In this document: piece by piece, positions 37,559 to 48,856 of the stretch
Layout of the letters: each line of letters starts with the position of its first letter
Numbering within the stretch: the first letter of the stretch is position 1
From: Fratercula arctica
Lineage: Eukaryota > Chordata > Aves > Charadriiformes > Alcidae
Reading direction: 5' to 3'
Length of the DNA stretch: 64,000 nt
Assembly (NCBI GenBank): GCA_947846985.1
Contig: CANTUZ010000002.1
Location: 156,235,889-156,299,888, forward strand
The notes under the pieces: generated by a model
Told to the model about the DNA's origin: nothing
What the model saw: the letters and a program-made list of their open reading frames with translations, nothing else
Databases searched by the model: none
Made by a program: the position numbers and the translations under genes

Positions 37559-37611
37559 TCTCCAGAGGTCCCTTCCAACCCTATGGTTCTATGATTCTAT
37601 GATTCTATGAT
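36871..37611 (+). mobile_element. CR1 LINE, young copy, C-terminal coding region and 3' end
   Basis: The copy starts at AACCCCATGCACCAGTACAG and ends with three to four octamers (37583-37611). It is the fourth sense-oriented CR1 segment in 2.8 kb. Its last 340 bases nearly match the 24857-25208 copy. The long undisturbed frame inside it argues for recent insertion. Confidence 0.95.
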
Positions 37612-38194
37612 TTTTCCATGAGACGTTAATTAGCTCAATAAAGTGTTCTCTTCCCAAACCAGAGCATTATCTATTCACTACAAACCAGATGACAAAGAGA
37701 AATGAGTTGGAGCAGGGAAAGATCTAATTATATTATCCTTTGGTTTGATAGCAGAAGTCAAATTTCATAGCGCTCTGCTTAGGAAAAAATGAAATACTCT
37801 TATATGACCAGGCTGTATGGAAACCTGTTTTCCACAACCTTCTGAAACTCTTCACAGGTTGATCCAAACTGGCTGAAGGTCTGAAAGGTGGATTGTGCCT
37901 ACAAGGTTTTCAGAAATGAGCAGTGAAGAAAAAAAGGAAGGCCTTCAATGTGTTCACCTCTCTGAAACATCAGAAAATCCCCACAGCAACCAGTAAAACT
38001 GCAGGAAACAATTTTTTGGAGCATTTCATATTCACCCATCCCAAGGTCAGCAAAATTCATACATCCACACACAAAAAAGGAAGCAGACTTGACAAGAATC
38101 TAAACATAAATTGCCCATCTGGCTGCTAAAAGTTACATTGTCTGTTGCTTGTTTTCCTACTAGGGCTACACAGTTACATAAAAGAGCACCAACT
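37612..38194. other. Intergenic, no gene seen
   Basis: Nothing recognised between the young CR1 and the GC-rich block. Confidence 0.6.
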
Positions 38195-38530
38195 TTTAGG
38201 ACCCTGGGCCCTCCCCGGGCTGCGAGGGGGTCTCTGCTCCAGCGGGGTCTCTCCAGGGCTGCAGGGGATCCCTGCTCCGGGCCTGCAGCACCTCCTGCCC
38301 TCCTCCTCCTCCGCCCTGGGGCTCCCTCTGCTGCTGCTCCCTCCTTGCCTTCCTCCTCCTCTGCCTGGGCCGCCTTCGGCCCTTTCGCAAACCTCTTTTC
38401 CCCCCGGCGCCCCCAGCTTGGCTGAGGGGCTCAGCTGTGTCCTGCGCTGGGGCCCTTGGAGCCGGCTGGGACCGGCTGTGTCCGGCACGGGGCAGCCCCG
38501 GCTGCTGCACACACAGGCTGCCCGGCAGCT
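38195..38530. repeat. GC-rich block, probable copy of an avian interspersed repeat
   Basis: A sharp GC-rich island of about 335 bases in AT-rich surroundings, with (CTCCTC)-type runs at 38293-38370. Phrases such as GGGCTGCAGGGGATCCCTGCTCC, CAGCACCTCCTGCCCTCCT and CTTGGAGCCGGCTGGGACCGGCTGTGTCC are like a GC-rich repeat common in bird genomes, possibly of retroviral origin. The family name is not certain to me. Open frames here on both strands (up to 180 codons) reflect base composition. CpG is moderate; a gene promoter is not excluded but nothing coding follows on either side. Confidence 0.5.
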
Positions 38531-40725
38531 CCATGGATATGGACATGGACCTGGGCGTATTCAGATATGGACGTGGACACCCTGTACAATCTCAGATGTA
38601 GATGTTTTGGTGTGCACTCCAGAAAACAATCCATATTCACCCTTATGGGCCTATAACTATTTGGTGACATCAAGAGGTAAAACATAATACAGTCTTTTTC
38701 ATAGTTAGCCGGCATGATTAGGAATTTATAGTGAATGGGGATATATTGCAGAAGAAGTTGATGTTTTTATACTCCATTTAGCAGAGTAGAGCTGATTAAG
38801 TAGATTTCAGGGCTGAGAGGCTTAGATCATGGAATGATTTATTCTGGAATCGGAAAAATCAAGTCAATGCACAAGATGGGAAAGGAAAAATCCAAGATGA
38901 TACTACAATAGATCAGATTATGCCCAAATTCATCTTTGGTTTAAGTCTTTGTGATATATACACTTTCTTTTCAGCTCTCAATATATACAGCATTAGTATG
39001 AAACTTCATTTTTTTATCCTATATCCATTTCAAATTGCAACCAAAGAAAATGCATCAGTTCAACCCATCAGCCTACATAGATGGATATATTTTGTTTCTC
39101 TTCAGTGCATTTTAAGATAGACTATTTATCTTTATCTTATATTAAACATCTGTGGAGAATCATAAAATACTTTAGAGTGGCTAAAAAAATCCCAGAATTC
39201 AATAGCAACGTTTTCTTTCTAGCTAACTGCTGAGTTTTTTGCATGATGTTTTTCACAATTAGGGAAACAGCACTTCCAAAGAATGTACCAGGAACTTGCT
39301 ATGTGCTGAGGCATATTATGGGCACTATCTGAACACAGATTGCTACTTAACATATTTTAAGTGGAGTTTTAGTGGTTCAGTTATAAGTGCAGCTTATTAA
39401 TTTTCTATCTTCAGGATGAAAACAAGATGTAACCACAAAATACTCTTTGATTCTTCCTGAACTGAATTTGCTTGCTCTATCCCATTTGGCTAAAAGCAAA
39501 AGCTGGTTTGAATCAGAAGCATTTGCTTTCTGCAGGACCATATGAACTCTTGCTTTACAGCGAAACAGCTTCAAATTCATTAGCATGGTAAGGTAGGTCA
39601 CTCAGCTTATTTTTTCTTGGAGTTTCTCTTTGTTTTTTGAAATAAAGGTGGCCTTCAAATTGATAAAAAAACCAAAGGTATCTTTTTATACTATAGAATT
39701 GTATGCTAATTGCCTAACTGAAAGGCCAAAAGAGATGTTCAGCACATCTATATCCTTACATCAGCTTTGTAGACAACAGAGCTAACAAGGCTTGATTTCC
39801 TGTGGTTTTATGTTGTATGTCCCCTACATATTCCTCATTTCAACAGCCACCCAAGACATAAATATTTTTTGGGACCCTCCCTCTGCAAAATTCCACTGTC
39901 TTCTCAATATCCACCTTTTGTTTCCATAGTAACTCAAGGTCTAACCGTATTTCCTCAATACTTCCCACACTCTCCTCAGCTTTCTACCAGGTTCCCAGAG
40001 CTCTACCATCATGACTCCTACTTTGTTTAACTACCACCTAGGTAAGGATGTTAACATGCACGAAGAGTTCCGTTACCAACACGTTGATGAGCTGAGTGAC
40101 TACTGCTAGAATAGGTAACAGCTGAGCTCTCTCTTCCAAACAGTAGCTGCATCAAGAGAATCCCTTTTCACTACTCAGTGATGTTTTTCATTAAATTTAG
40201 AGGAGCTGAGTATTTCTTTGACCTTTCTGTTCTGTCAAATGGGGTGAAAATAATAGAAATGGCATTCAAAAGCACAGCTAAGAGTGACGTGAGCCTTAAT
40301 TTCTCAGGAAACCAGGGGAAAAAAAAAAAGGAAAAATAAAACCAGAACAAATTTGGTCTTGCTAAATTGCAATAATGTAGTAATTTTCTAATGTAACCCA
40401 GTGCACATTTTTTCTTTCATGCTGTCCTGTTTCACTCATGGGGCAACCCAGAAGCTGTGGAGAAAAAAAATATGATAATGGAGTCTCTGGTTGCTAAAAA
40501 AGGCCTGGAGGGTAGGGAAGGAGAAGCCCATCCCATTACAGCTGCTCAACTTTATTTCATTCAACAGCTTAAAATTAGCCTTGATATTTTTAGGGTATTC
40601 TGAAAAAGATGGAACAGATCAGGGTAGCCGCATGAAGAGGAACAAGAATGGTCTGGCTGACTTTTCCAGCTTCCTCATGCTGCCACACCTGAGATACTGT
40701 GTTCAGCATTATTCTCTCCCAGAAT
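38531..40725. other. Intergenic, downstream of DNAAF11
   Basis: AT-rich. A short near-duplicate ATATGGACATGGAC / ATATGGACGTGGAC occurs at 38536-38577. No gene seen; the left end of the DNAAF11 transcript may fall near 40.55 kb. Confidence 0.5.
40551..40556 (-). terminator. Candidate polyadenylation signal AATAAA for DNAAF11
   Basis: TTTATT on the plus strand reads AATAAA on the minus strand about 700 bases after the DNAAF11 stop. I saw no canonical AATAAA closer to the stop. The interval between them contains the (ATT)n microsatellite. This is only a hexamer match; no downstream GU-rich element was established, and a non-canonical signal nearer the stop is equally possible. Confidence 0.25.
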
Positions 40726-40754
40726 TATATTATTATTATTATTATTATTATTAC

Positions 40755-40794
<40 letters not shown>
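40726..40794. repeat. (ATT)n trinucleotide microsatellite
   Basis: About 23 copies of ATT with one ACT interruption near 40753. It produces meaningless poly-tyrosine and poly-asparagine frames. It sits about 470 bases beyond the DNAAF11 stop, so it may be transcribed in the 3' UTR. Probably length-variable. Confidence 0.97.
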
Positions 40795-40796
<2 letters not shown>

Positions 40797-41260
40797 CTGC
40801 AGCTATGTCTCTCACTCCCAGAACACAATGTTTTCTTTTACTGTTGTCCTTGATGAAAAAGAAAAACACTGAAGGAATACATAGAGTTTTTTGCTATCTT
40901 CAGTTTAGTCAGAATAATAATAAATCCTGTTACAAGTGTTTTCTTCCTTCCTTCTATCTTTTTCTACAGTAATACGCCATCTTTCAAGTTAGACAGTAAA
41001 TTCTTTGAAGAAACGACAATGTCTGACTTATATGACTCCCATTCTGACTTGAGACTTACTAAGTAAACAATCTAGAAAAAAGAATGTATGTAGCAATATA
41101 CTAGCAGAAAATGCAACAGAAAACTCAGGCATAACAAAGTTTATGATAAGAACTGTAATAATATTTCCAACTTCAGCCATATTATACTTACTTTACACAT
41201 GGCGTCACAAAAACAAGTCAAGCATAAATGCCACACATAGAGGGACTATTTAAGAATGTT
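40795..41260 (-). other. Probable DNAAF11 3' untranslated region
   Basis: Follows the TGA directly in gene sense. AT-rich with no further open frame. The actual 3' end was not located. Confidence 0.5.
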
Positions 41261-41447
41261 TCAAATTAAGGGAGGAACATCTTCGTTATTTTCAAAATCA
41301 ACATAACTCTTCTTAGTCTCTGTAATCTTCTCTGGTTGTAGCCTAATAGGTCCCTGTCCAATTCGTTCTTTTTCTTGGATTATATTTGTCATATCAGGGA
41401 ATGAATATTTACTGGGATCCACTTCTAATTTCTCAACCTGTGCACTC
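41261..41447 (-). CDS. DNAAF11: DNAAF11 last coding exon with stop codon
   Basis: The exon begins after the strong acceptor TTTTCCTCTTCTTTCAG and runs 187 bases: one base completing an arginine codon, 61 codons, then the TGA at 41261-41263. It encodes SAQVEKLEVDPSKYSFPDM, a charged middle section, and an acidic end finishing DVPPLI. Both the EKLEVDPSK start and the acidic VPPLI terminus are hallmarks of the DNAAF11 C-terminus, so the reading frame is complete at its 3' end. A methionine upstream in the same frame (41494) is intronic and not a start. The 3' untranslated region must run toward 40.6 kb. Confidence 0.95.
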
Positions 41448-44073
41448 CTGAAAGAAGAGGAAAACAAATGGAAAAAACTTAATTTCAGTGACAAATGTAA
41501 CAGAACTATTTTGGGTGCCTGATTATAAACCTGTTAAGTGTGAGAGATGTTACGGAGTCCAATTAAACCACGATCAAGAGTTCTCATTACTTGAAATTTG
41601 ATTGTTATAAAAAACACACTGTAAACACAGAAAAGTACTATAAAATCTCTAAGATTTTGTATGAAAGAATCCTTAGCCTACAAACATCAAAAGTTAAATT
41701 TTTGACGTCTATAATTTGCTTTGTATCAGAACACGGTGATTGCTGGTATCACATTGCAAATGGTTGGCTTTTGATGTAAGACAGGTTTTTTTTAGCATAA
41801 TTGTTCTTTAATTCTTTTTTCTTTCTGTTCATTTTTAGCACAATTCCTTCACAGTAGCTGTCTACTAATTTCTGTGTGACAGATTCAGCTTTGGAAAGCA
41901 GAAAGACTTTTATTTAGAGAGAAAATGTAATTGTACTAGTTTATCTGCTTTTATCAGCTAATTCTTATATTTTGGCATTATACGTCCTCACCACGTTTGT
42001 GTTATGAAAAAAAATTAAGTGAAAGTATAACAAAGGTCAGAGTTATAACATATTTTCCAGAGTCTATTGCTATTAAGGATATTCTTTCAGATCACACTTA
42101 GAAATGTCTACCGTCCACTCATTAAGGCAACCTATCCACATCACATAATGATCAAAGATTTGAAATATTCTTATACTTTCTGTCTTGCAGCTCTAAAGAC
42201 ACTATTCTTTTGTAATAGAGGAGTTCAACAATTATATGGAAAAATCTAGCCTGTTTTCAAGTAATTTGTAACTGTTCACATGGAAAATGGCAAAATGGAA
42301 ATTTAATTGTAGAATGATGTTCTAATTTCTGCAAATTCCAACACAATTTGTACATCTTCATACTAATTTTCATTTTATACTGAGTGCTACTTTGGGTCAA
42401 AGTTCCAAGCTCAGTATTACAAAAGACAGTGCGTCACTCTTCAAAGATGTGAGAAAACTACACGTTTACCCAGGAGATCAGAAAGCCTCATTAGCACCAG
42501 AGCAAACAAAAAAGTAGCAAAGTCACTGGATGAAAGAGCGCATTTCTTTGATGACAATACAGGTAATAAAAATATGTAAATAAAGTATATTAAAAGATTT
42601 TTAACTGAAAACACACCATCTTTAGTTGTTAAAACAAAGAGAGAGCTTTGCCAAGGAGCTTCCAAATTCTACCAGTGCTTCTCCACCAAGGCTCTGTGAG
42701 ATCTGAACAGACGTCCCAGCCCACGTCTGTGTGCAGGATCTCTGTTCCAGTGGAGGAGAGATGCAGAGGGATTTGTGGGACTTTTCCTCCTCTCCTCCTA
42801 AGCTATGCTGAGGAAAGCATCACTAACAGAAGAGGTAGTAATCAGCCTAGCCACCTCTTTCAGCCTTACGTCACTAGATTTTTCTTGGGCTACGGGAATT
42901 ATTTGCTCATTTTGCTGAGCGGAAAAGCAGAGAAGCACCCTGCTTTAATAGTCTAGACAGCCTTTTCCAAAAAGTGACACAAACAAGCAAAAGCCAGAGG
43001 ACAATTTTATGGGTAATGAAGACAGATACAAGAAAACTCTTATTTCTTTACCCTAAATATTCTTCATTTTATAAGGCTAGATTTTTTTCTTATACTACAC
43101 GGTTAATTGAAATGGAAGTGGATTCACTTTATGGCAGCAGTCTAGAAAATACTCATCCTTGAGGTAAAAGACATTTTTGTTTCCTGTGTAATTTATGAAA
43201 TACGCTGTGACCTGGAATCACTTTATCAGTAGCTGTTGGGGAGATTCTAAAGAGAGCACACCAGAATCTTCATCTAATCACTAATCTGAAGCACCTCAGA
43301 AAAAGCTGAAAAAGCACAAATATGAAAATTAATTAGCCCCAGCCTGTGCTTCCCTCACATAGTAGAAAAGATTTTCCTTGATTTGTAGTATTTTAATTAG
43401 TAGTGGTATTTTATATTTGTTCAACTGTTCTAAAATTGTACAAATTGCTAGTCATGAAAATACAATAAACTCTACGGAGTTTGAATAGCTTATTGCTTAG
43501 TAGCAGAATAAACTTCAGTACACCAGAAATTAATTAATGGTGAGCATTATAAGTAACAGTCCACATCAAGAAGCTGGGAAAGGATGATACACATCAGTCA
43601 TGAATTTATTTTTTTTTCCAGAAAGCAAGTGGATTTTTATGTCCTTAAATCCACGTGATTAAATATACTATACTTGTTTAGTAAAACTTCATAGTGCTAT
43701 CTATCTCAACTACCATGACGCAAGGATTTGTTTGACGACAAGACTCGGTTATGCGGAAGGCAGTGCAGCTACGACACACACACCTGCTGAGAATCTGCTC
43801 CCCTCATCATGTAATCTATGCAAAAAGAGGCTGGGTATTGATGATGTCAAGACTAACCACCTGAAAATTTTTGGGAAAAAGAATGAGATTTAGGTCATCT
43901 AAACATTTTTCCCATGTAACTCTACCTAGCAGAATAAAAGTAATCTTGTTGCTGAAGCTCTTCCATGAGCAACAGTAAGACAAGAGTGATGAAAACAATA
44001 CTTCTTCATGCAGGACCAGCTACAGCACGTGTCTGGAAATCTCAATGTTTGCAAATTATTTCAGTTTCAGTTT

Positions 44074-44089
44074 AAAAAAAAAAAAAAAA
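44074..44089. repeat. Poly(A) run of 16
   Basis: A pure A run in the last DNAAF11 intron. No associated retrocopy recognised. Confidence 0.9.
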
Positions 44090-47018
44090 GTTCACAGTTT
44101 TTGGCACTGCTACCTGCTGCTGAGTGTTCTCTACTCAAGGCAAAATTATGGTCTAAAGATTAGAGCATCATACAAACTAAATAATACTGAATTAAATCCT
44201 TTCTTTTTTCCTGGTATTTTTTTTTCCCTTAGAAAGGCTCTTTCCATCTGAGCATAGCTCAACAATGCTTTTAAAAAGGAAAATGAAAAGACTTCACAAA
44301 GTCCTTCCATTTTGCATAACTATAGCAGCCTGCTGAACAATCTGGTGTGTGACAGACCACATATCTGATAATTTGATATTTTTTGATAATTTACACTTTT
44401 GTTCACACAATCCTTAATCCCCATATTTGATATTTTAATGATTTGACAGTTACATTCCCTTGTTTCAACTTCTCAATTTCAATAAAATTTAGATTGCTAA
44501 AGATTTATCATATGTTTCATCCGGAATACACGGGTTTTGACATTTGATTGAAAGTTTCCTTTTGGCACCAGGATTTCCACAGATATTTACTAGTCACAAC
44601 CAACAGCTTTGGAGAAGCACTTTTTCCAGTCTTTTAAGACTGTGAATGAAACAGCACAGAAGTTATTATCATCTTAGAAACAGTATTAGTAAATCCTTTT
44701 CTTGAATAAGAAAATAAAGTGATTTCAGTATATGGAATTATATCTTATTTGAAAGCTTTGAGAAAGACAAATCTTTATTTATGTGTTTTAAAAACTGCTG
44801 GTGAATGTCTGATACTTGCTGTACTCTGGTCTCAACTTTTGGAAACAGGCTTAGAAAAATCTACTAGGTCATCTAAGCAAATAGTCATGGTTTTATAAAT
44901 ACTTGGAATATTAATACTTCTTTCATAAGAAGGTGTCTTTCATAAGAGGTCTTTCAAATCTCTCTATATAGGTGTAATCTGAAAAGATGCTATATCTGAA
45001 GACTTCAGAATCAGCGGATCATTAGGAAGATAGGAATAAAAATGGCTGGCAGAATCAAATCCATTTTTCAAGGATTAAACTACAATCAAGAAGAACTAAT
45101 AAATCACTGGTTAAAAGTTCTGATAAATAAAAGGCTGATGACATCTAGGTCATTCTGCTCTAAAAGATAAATACATCTCACAGATCGGATTCATCAGTTT
45201 AAGAACGTATATAACACTAGCATCCAAGTTTCTAAAAGTTAGACAGAAAATCATAGTCACTATGACATTTTCAACTTCACTGTTCCACCCCTTACCCTCT
45301 TTTGCACAATCACCTTAAGATACTCAATTTCAAACTGACATTGTCTGTTAGCAAGAAATATGTTCCAACAACTGCAGTATGCAAAATGATCCTGAATTTC
45401 TAGGTCTGGCTCTAATACCATCTTATTTTCAGTCCTTGATTAACCCAGAAAAACAAAAATCACTGTTAAATTTGTCAGTTAATGTGGAGTCCCTAATTTT
45501 TAACCATTAGGGAAGCTTACACTGAAAACACTAACAAGGTGTTAAGACTTTGTTTACAAAGTTATGGAATGTTACAAAGACACTTTAAAGTACGTCTCTG
45601 CCCTCAGTCTTTTGTCCTTGTCACATATGGACAGCTGGAGATGAATTTAGATTGTAGGGATCAAGAGTTAACCGAACACTATTCTTGAGATTGCTGTTCT
45701 CCAGGAGGGCATGTTCCTGAAGTCTCCTCACCCTTATTACAGTTATGGATTACCAGACGCCTGTGTGTGCAAATTAATTTTCAAATCACTTCTTAGGTAC
45801 CCCACCTTTTGTTCGCCTCATTAGTCAAATGATAGAGATGTATACCCTCTACTCTGATTAGCTCTAGGCCTCCATGAGAATGCAAATGAATCTATACTTT
45901 AAGATTGACTTGAGTAAAAAGCCTTTTCAATATGTTGCTTAGTCATACCTTACTCCACTTTCTGTTTAAGAAGTCAACTGAATTAAAATTCCTATGGCTC
46001 CTCCTTTCCCAGAAAATGTAACTTGCATTGTAAAAATTCTCAGTGTCTTCATAACAGCTAACAAAATATGTAGCCTGAAAATATTATTTCTGCAAATCTA
46101 TTCAACTCTCAAGGTTTATGATCTACTCCCAGGTGTTTGTAGAAGGTAAACATGACATCTCAATAGAACTGATAACTGATTTGCCATTTGTGATCTTTCC
46201 ACACATTTATTTATCTTTCATGCAGGCACGCTTCAGATGTGCTAAGCTTTCTTCAAGTTAAAATATTTGTGCTTGGTTTAGGCATAGAAGTGAAGGTGAA
46301 TTCAGGTTTTGAAAGGTCACGTAAATCCTCTTGCAGTTCTTTCAGGTTAGTTTTTCCATTCAATTTTTGACCTCATCTTACTTCACATTCCTAGTCTTGA
46401 GGAAATTATTCATCTTGTTCTACTGTATTTCTCTTTGCAACATGAAATCCTCTTATTTCCAATTTATCACACCTCTCTCCCTCTGTAAACTGTAGAAATG
46501 TAAGACTGGGAGCGATCTTCAGCCATTAAGTCTGTGGAAAGGGAGGGAGTATTCCCACACTTCACAAGGATTGTTTCAAGGATCCAAATTAGGACTTCTC
46601 ATTCCCAAAGAAAGATTCTTACCCTTACATCTACAAATTACTCCCACAAATTTGTTCTTTGCACTTCTCCACCAAAATGAACCAAGCTAAATTAGGGTCA
46701 TCCAGTAAATCAGAACTTCGTTCTGATCTCATCTTCAGCAACATTGTTAAATCTCAAGTGAGACAACTGTAGAGTTTTTTAAATAATCTGTCTTTTTTTC
46801 TTTGCTTGTTAATAAATGGAAAAAAGCTCAACTGAAAATAAAAGGTTCTCCAAGGAAAGTAAATTAATGCTTGTTCGTTACTGTGAAACTAAACCATAAA
46901 AGGAGTTCTGTTAATGAGTCCTATGATGACATGTTTGCTAGAAAAAGGTTGGAATTAAAATACAATACAGTATTAAAAACATCCAAGTTTTCTTGGCCTC
47001 AAGTTCAACATAACTTAC

Positions 47019-47166
47019 AGGCATTTTTATATATTTGATGTCTCTCCCAACTAGTGAAATCTGGCTGAAACTGGATAACCTGTTCAAAAGCTTTTATGGG
47101 TGTACCAGCAGACAGCAGTGGACGTTCCAGCAGCATACGTTTTTCTTTTGTTTTCCCCTTAAGAAT
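47019..47166 (-). other. Exon-like block in the last DNAAF11 intron, unassigned
   Basis: A 148-base minus-strand block has a long T-rich tract and ATACAG acceptor just upstream and a perfect CTGTAAGT donor at its end. In one frame it is open throughout, reading ILKGKTKEKRMLLERPLL and then a section containing IQFQPDFTSWERHQIYK. Its phase (0 in, 1 out) does not fit between the flanking DNAAF11 exons: spliced after the 51446 exon it is read in another frame and hits a stop near its middle. Joined directly to the 58492 exon it would be in frame and end at a TGA near 47009. I do not recognise the protein. It may be an alternative or poison exon, an exon of another transcript, or chance. Confidence 0.35.
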
Positions 47167-47169
47167 CTG

Positions 47170-47215
47170 TATTTAAAAAAATAAATTAAAAAAAAAAACA
47201 AACCAAACCAAAAAC
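47170..47215. repeat. A-rich tract next to the exon-like block
   Basis: A-rich with CAAACCAAACCAAAAACCCC. On the minus strand it is a T-rich tract directly before the ATACAG acceptor of the 47019-47166 block, so it may serve as its polypyrimidine tract. Confidence 0.8.
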
Positions 47216-47607
47216 CCCACCAACCTCCAAAAAGCCATAAATTACATACTGCCAGTAAGAACTGATTCCAATAGAATGTAAGTCAGATTTCTACTCTAAT
47301 GCATTACACAGTATTTTCTATAGCACCTGCTGGCTTAGTCAACCAGTGCAACGTTACTTCGCCAAGAGGAGAATGGCACTTGCAGCAGTCAGGTTTGCAA
47401 TGCGTGAACTACTTAGATAGAAACCAATGCCACCTTACATTCCTTATTTCATTAAAAAAACCCCTGTGTATAGACTAGAACTTGCTGATTTATTTTTAAT
47501 TCTGCCTTGTGAAGTACTCTAGAAATTGCTGCTCTGTTCCTTTGCCTATTTGAATTTATCCATTCGCTGTCTTTATTTCTCAGACTCTCTCTATAAAGAG
47601 TCATATT

Positions 47608-47659
47608 AAAAAAAAAGAATAAAACAAGAAAACAAACAAACAAACATAACTAAAAAAAC
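47608..47659. repeat. A-rich tract with (CAAA)n
   Basis: Poly(A)-like run followed by about four CAAA units and another A run, in the last DNAAF11 intron. Confidence 0.85.
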
Positions 47660-48856
47660 CCACCCCAAAAGATCTCTCTCATGTATTCCTATGTATCTTT
47701 CTTAACTGCAGGAATTCAACCGTGTGCATATTTACATTTAGAGACATTTTGAGTTTTATTTCATTTGGGGTTTTTTTACAACATGTTGAAGGAAGAATAG
47801 TCTAAAGCTGAGGGTGTGAGACAAGATTATTGACTTCATGTAACTGTTACTCTTAAAATTTCCAGTATGACTTCAGAAAATTAAGTTCCTACCTACATCT
47901 GAATTTCACTTCTGCAACTGTGGCAAACTCAACTTCTGTACCTCTCAGATGAATTGCGAGGCCGGTTACAGTAAAGACTGGCATACTCAGCAGCTATATT
48001 AATAGAGGCTTTACAAGTATAATAAATCAGTCAAATTTCTCCCATAGAAACTTGTCTCTTTGAAGGTCTGAAATACAGTTTTGTTCTTCTACATGGCAGA
48101 AGTAATGATAGTATCATCATGTAATCTAGCTAACAAGAGTTAAAGAAATTTAAAGCACTACATTATAGTTTAGCAGATTATATGTCTGACAGCATTTAGC
48201 TAAGACATCTGTAGCTGTCAAGTGTAATCACTGTAATGAATGTTCTTCTGTAATCTAAGAGACAACCATTCAGCAGATTTTTAACATCTGGCTAGTCAGC
48301 GACTTTTCAACTAAAGAGGTCAAAACTTACTATTCTTAGTAAGAATTGTAATTCAAAAGACTTTTTTCCTACTTCTAATTTTGTGATACTTATTCCTGTA
48401 GTATTTTAACAGTAAAATTCTTATTTTTTCTTCAAAATCTACAGTAAACATTCATAATTACAAACTGCATTGAAATCAAACACAAATTCCTGGAGTTTCA
48501 CTATGCCATGGAGTATCTTTAGTTCATCAGCTAGCAGGAAAGGGGACAATTTCACATTATTACTTCCATTACTTCCATGTTCCCATTATTATTTCTATTT
48601 AAACATTTATTGTGTAGGCAAAAGTAAAGGCACACAGAGGGTTCTAAGGAAATGTATATTCCTAATCGACAAGTTGACAACTCTTTTGCTGTTTGTCAGA
48701 ATCCACTTGGAAGAGAGATAATGTCACTTATCTAACGAAGGAAGATCTATTTTTCTCTTAGAAAAAAGCTAAGACATTTCTTTAAACTTTTAATATGTCT
48801 AAAGTTTTAACTATTTTTCTGTGGGAAAGAATCATTCATTTTGTAAAGTAGAAATA

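Noticed and set aside
38145..38687. Long frames (up to 180 codons) on both strands in the GC-rich block, considered as a first exon of a gene such as KCNQ3
   Set aside because: Open on several frames at once because of base composition, low-complexity proline/leucine/arginine content, and no match to the KCNQ3 N-terminus.
40640..40727. Possible CR1 fragment (CTGCCACACCTGAGATACTGTGTTCAG)
   Set aside because: A short resemblance to the CR1 segment encoding VRPHLEYCVQF, but too short and diverged to call.
40491..40869. Frames with poly-tyrosine (plus) and poly-asparagine (minus)
   Set aside because: Translation of the (ATT)n microsatellite.
42648..42956. Plus-strand frame of 102 codons inside the DNAAF11 intron
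   Set aside because: Opposite strand to the gene, no splice structure or recognised family.
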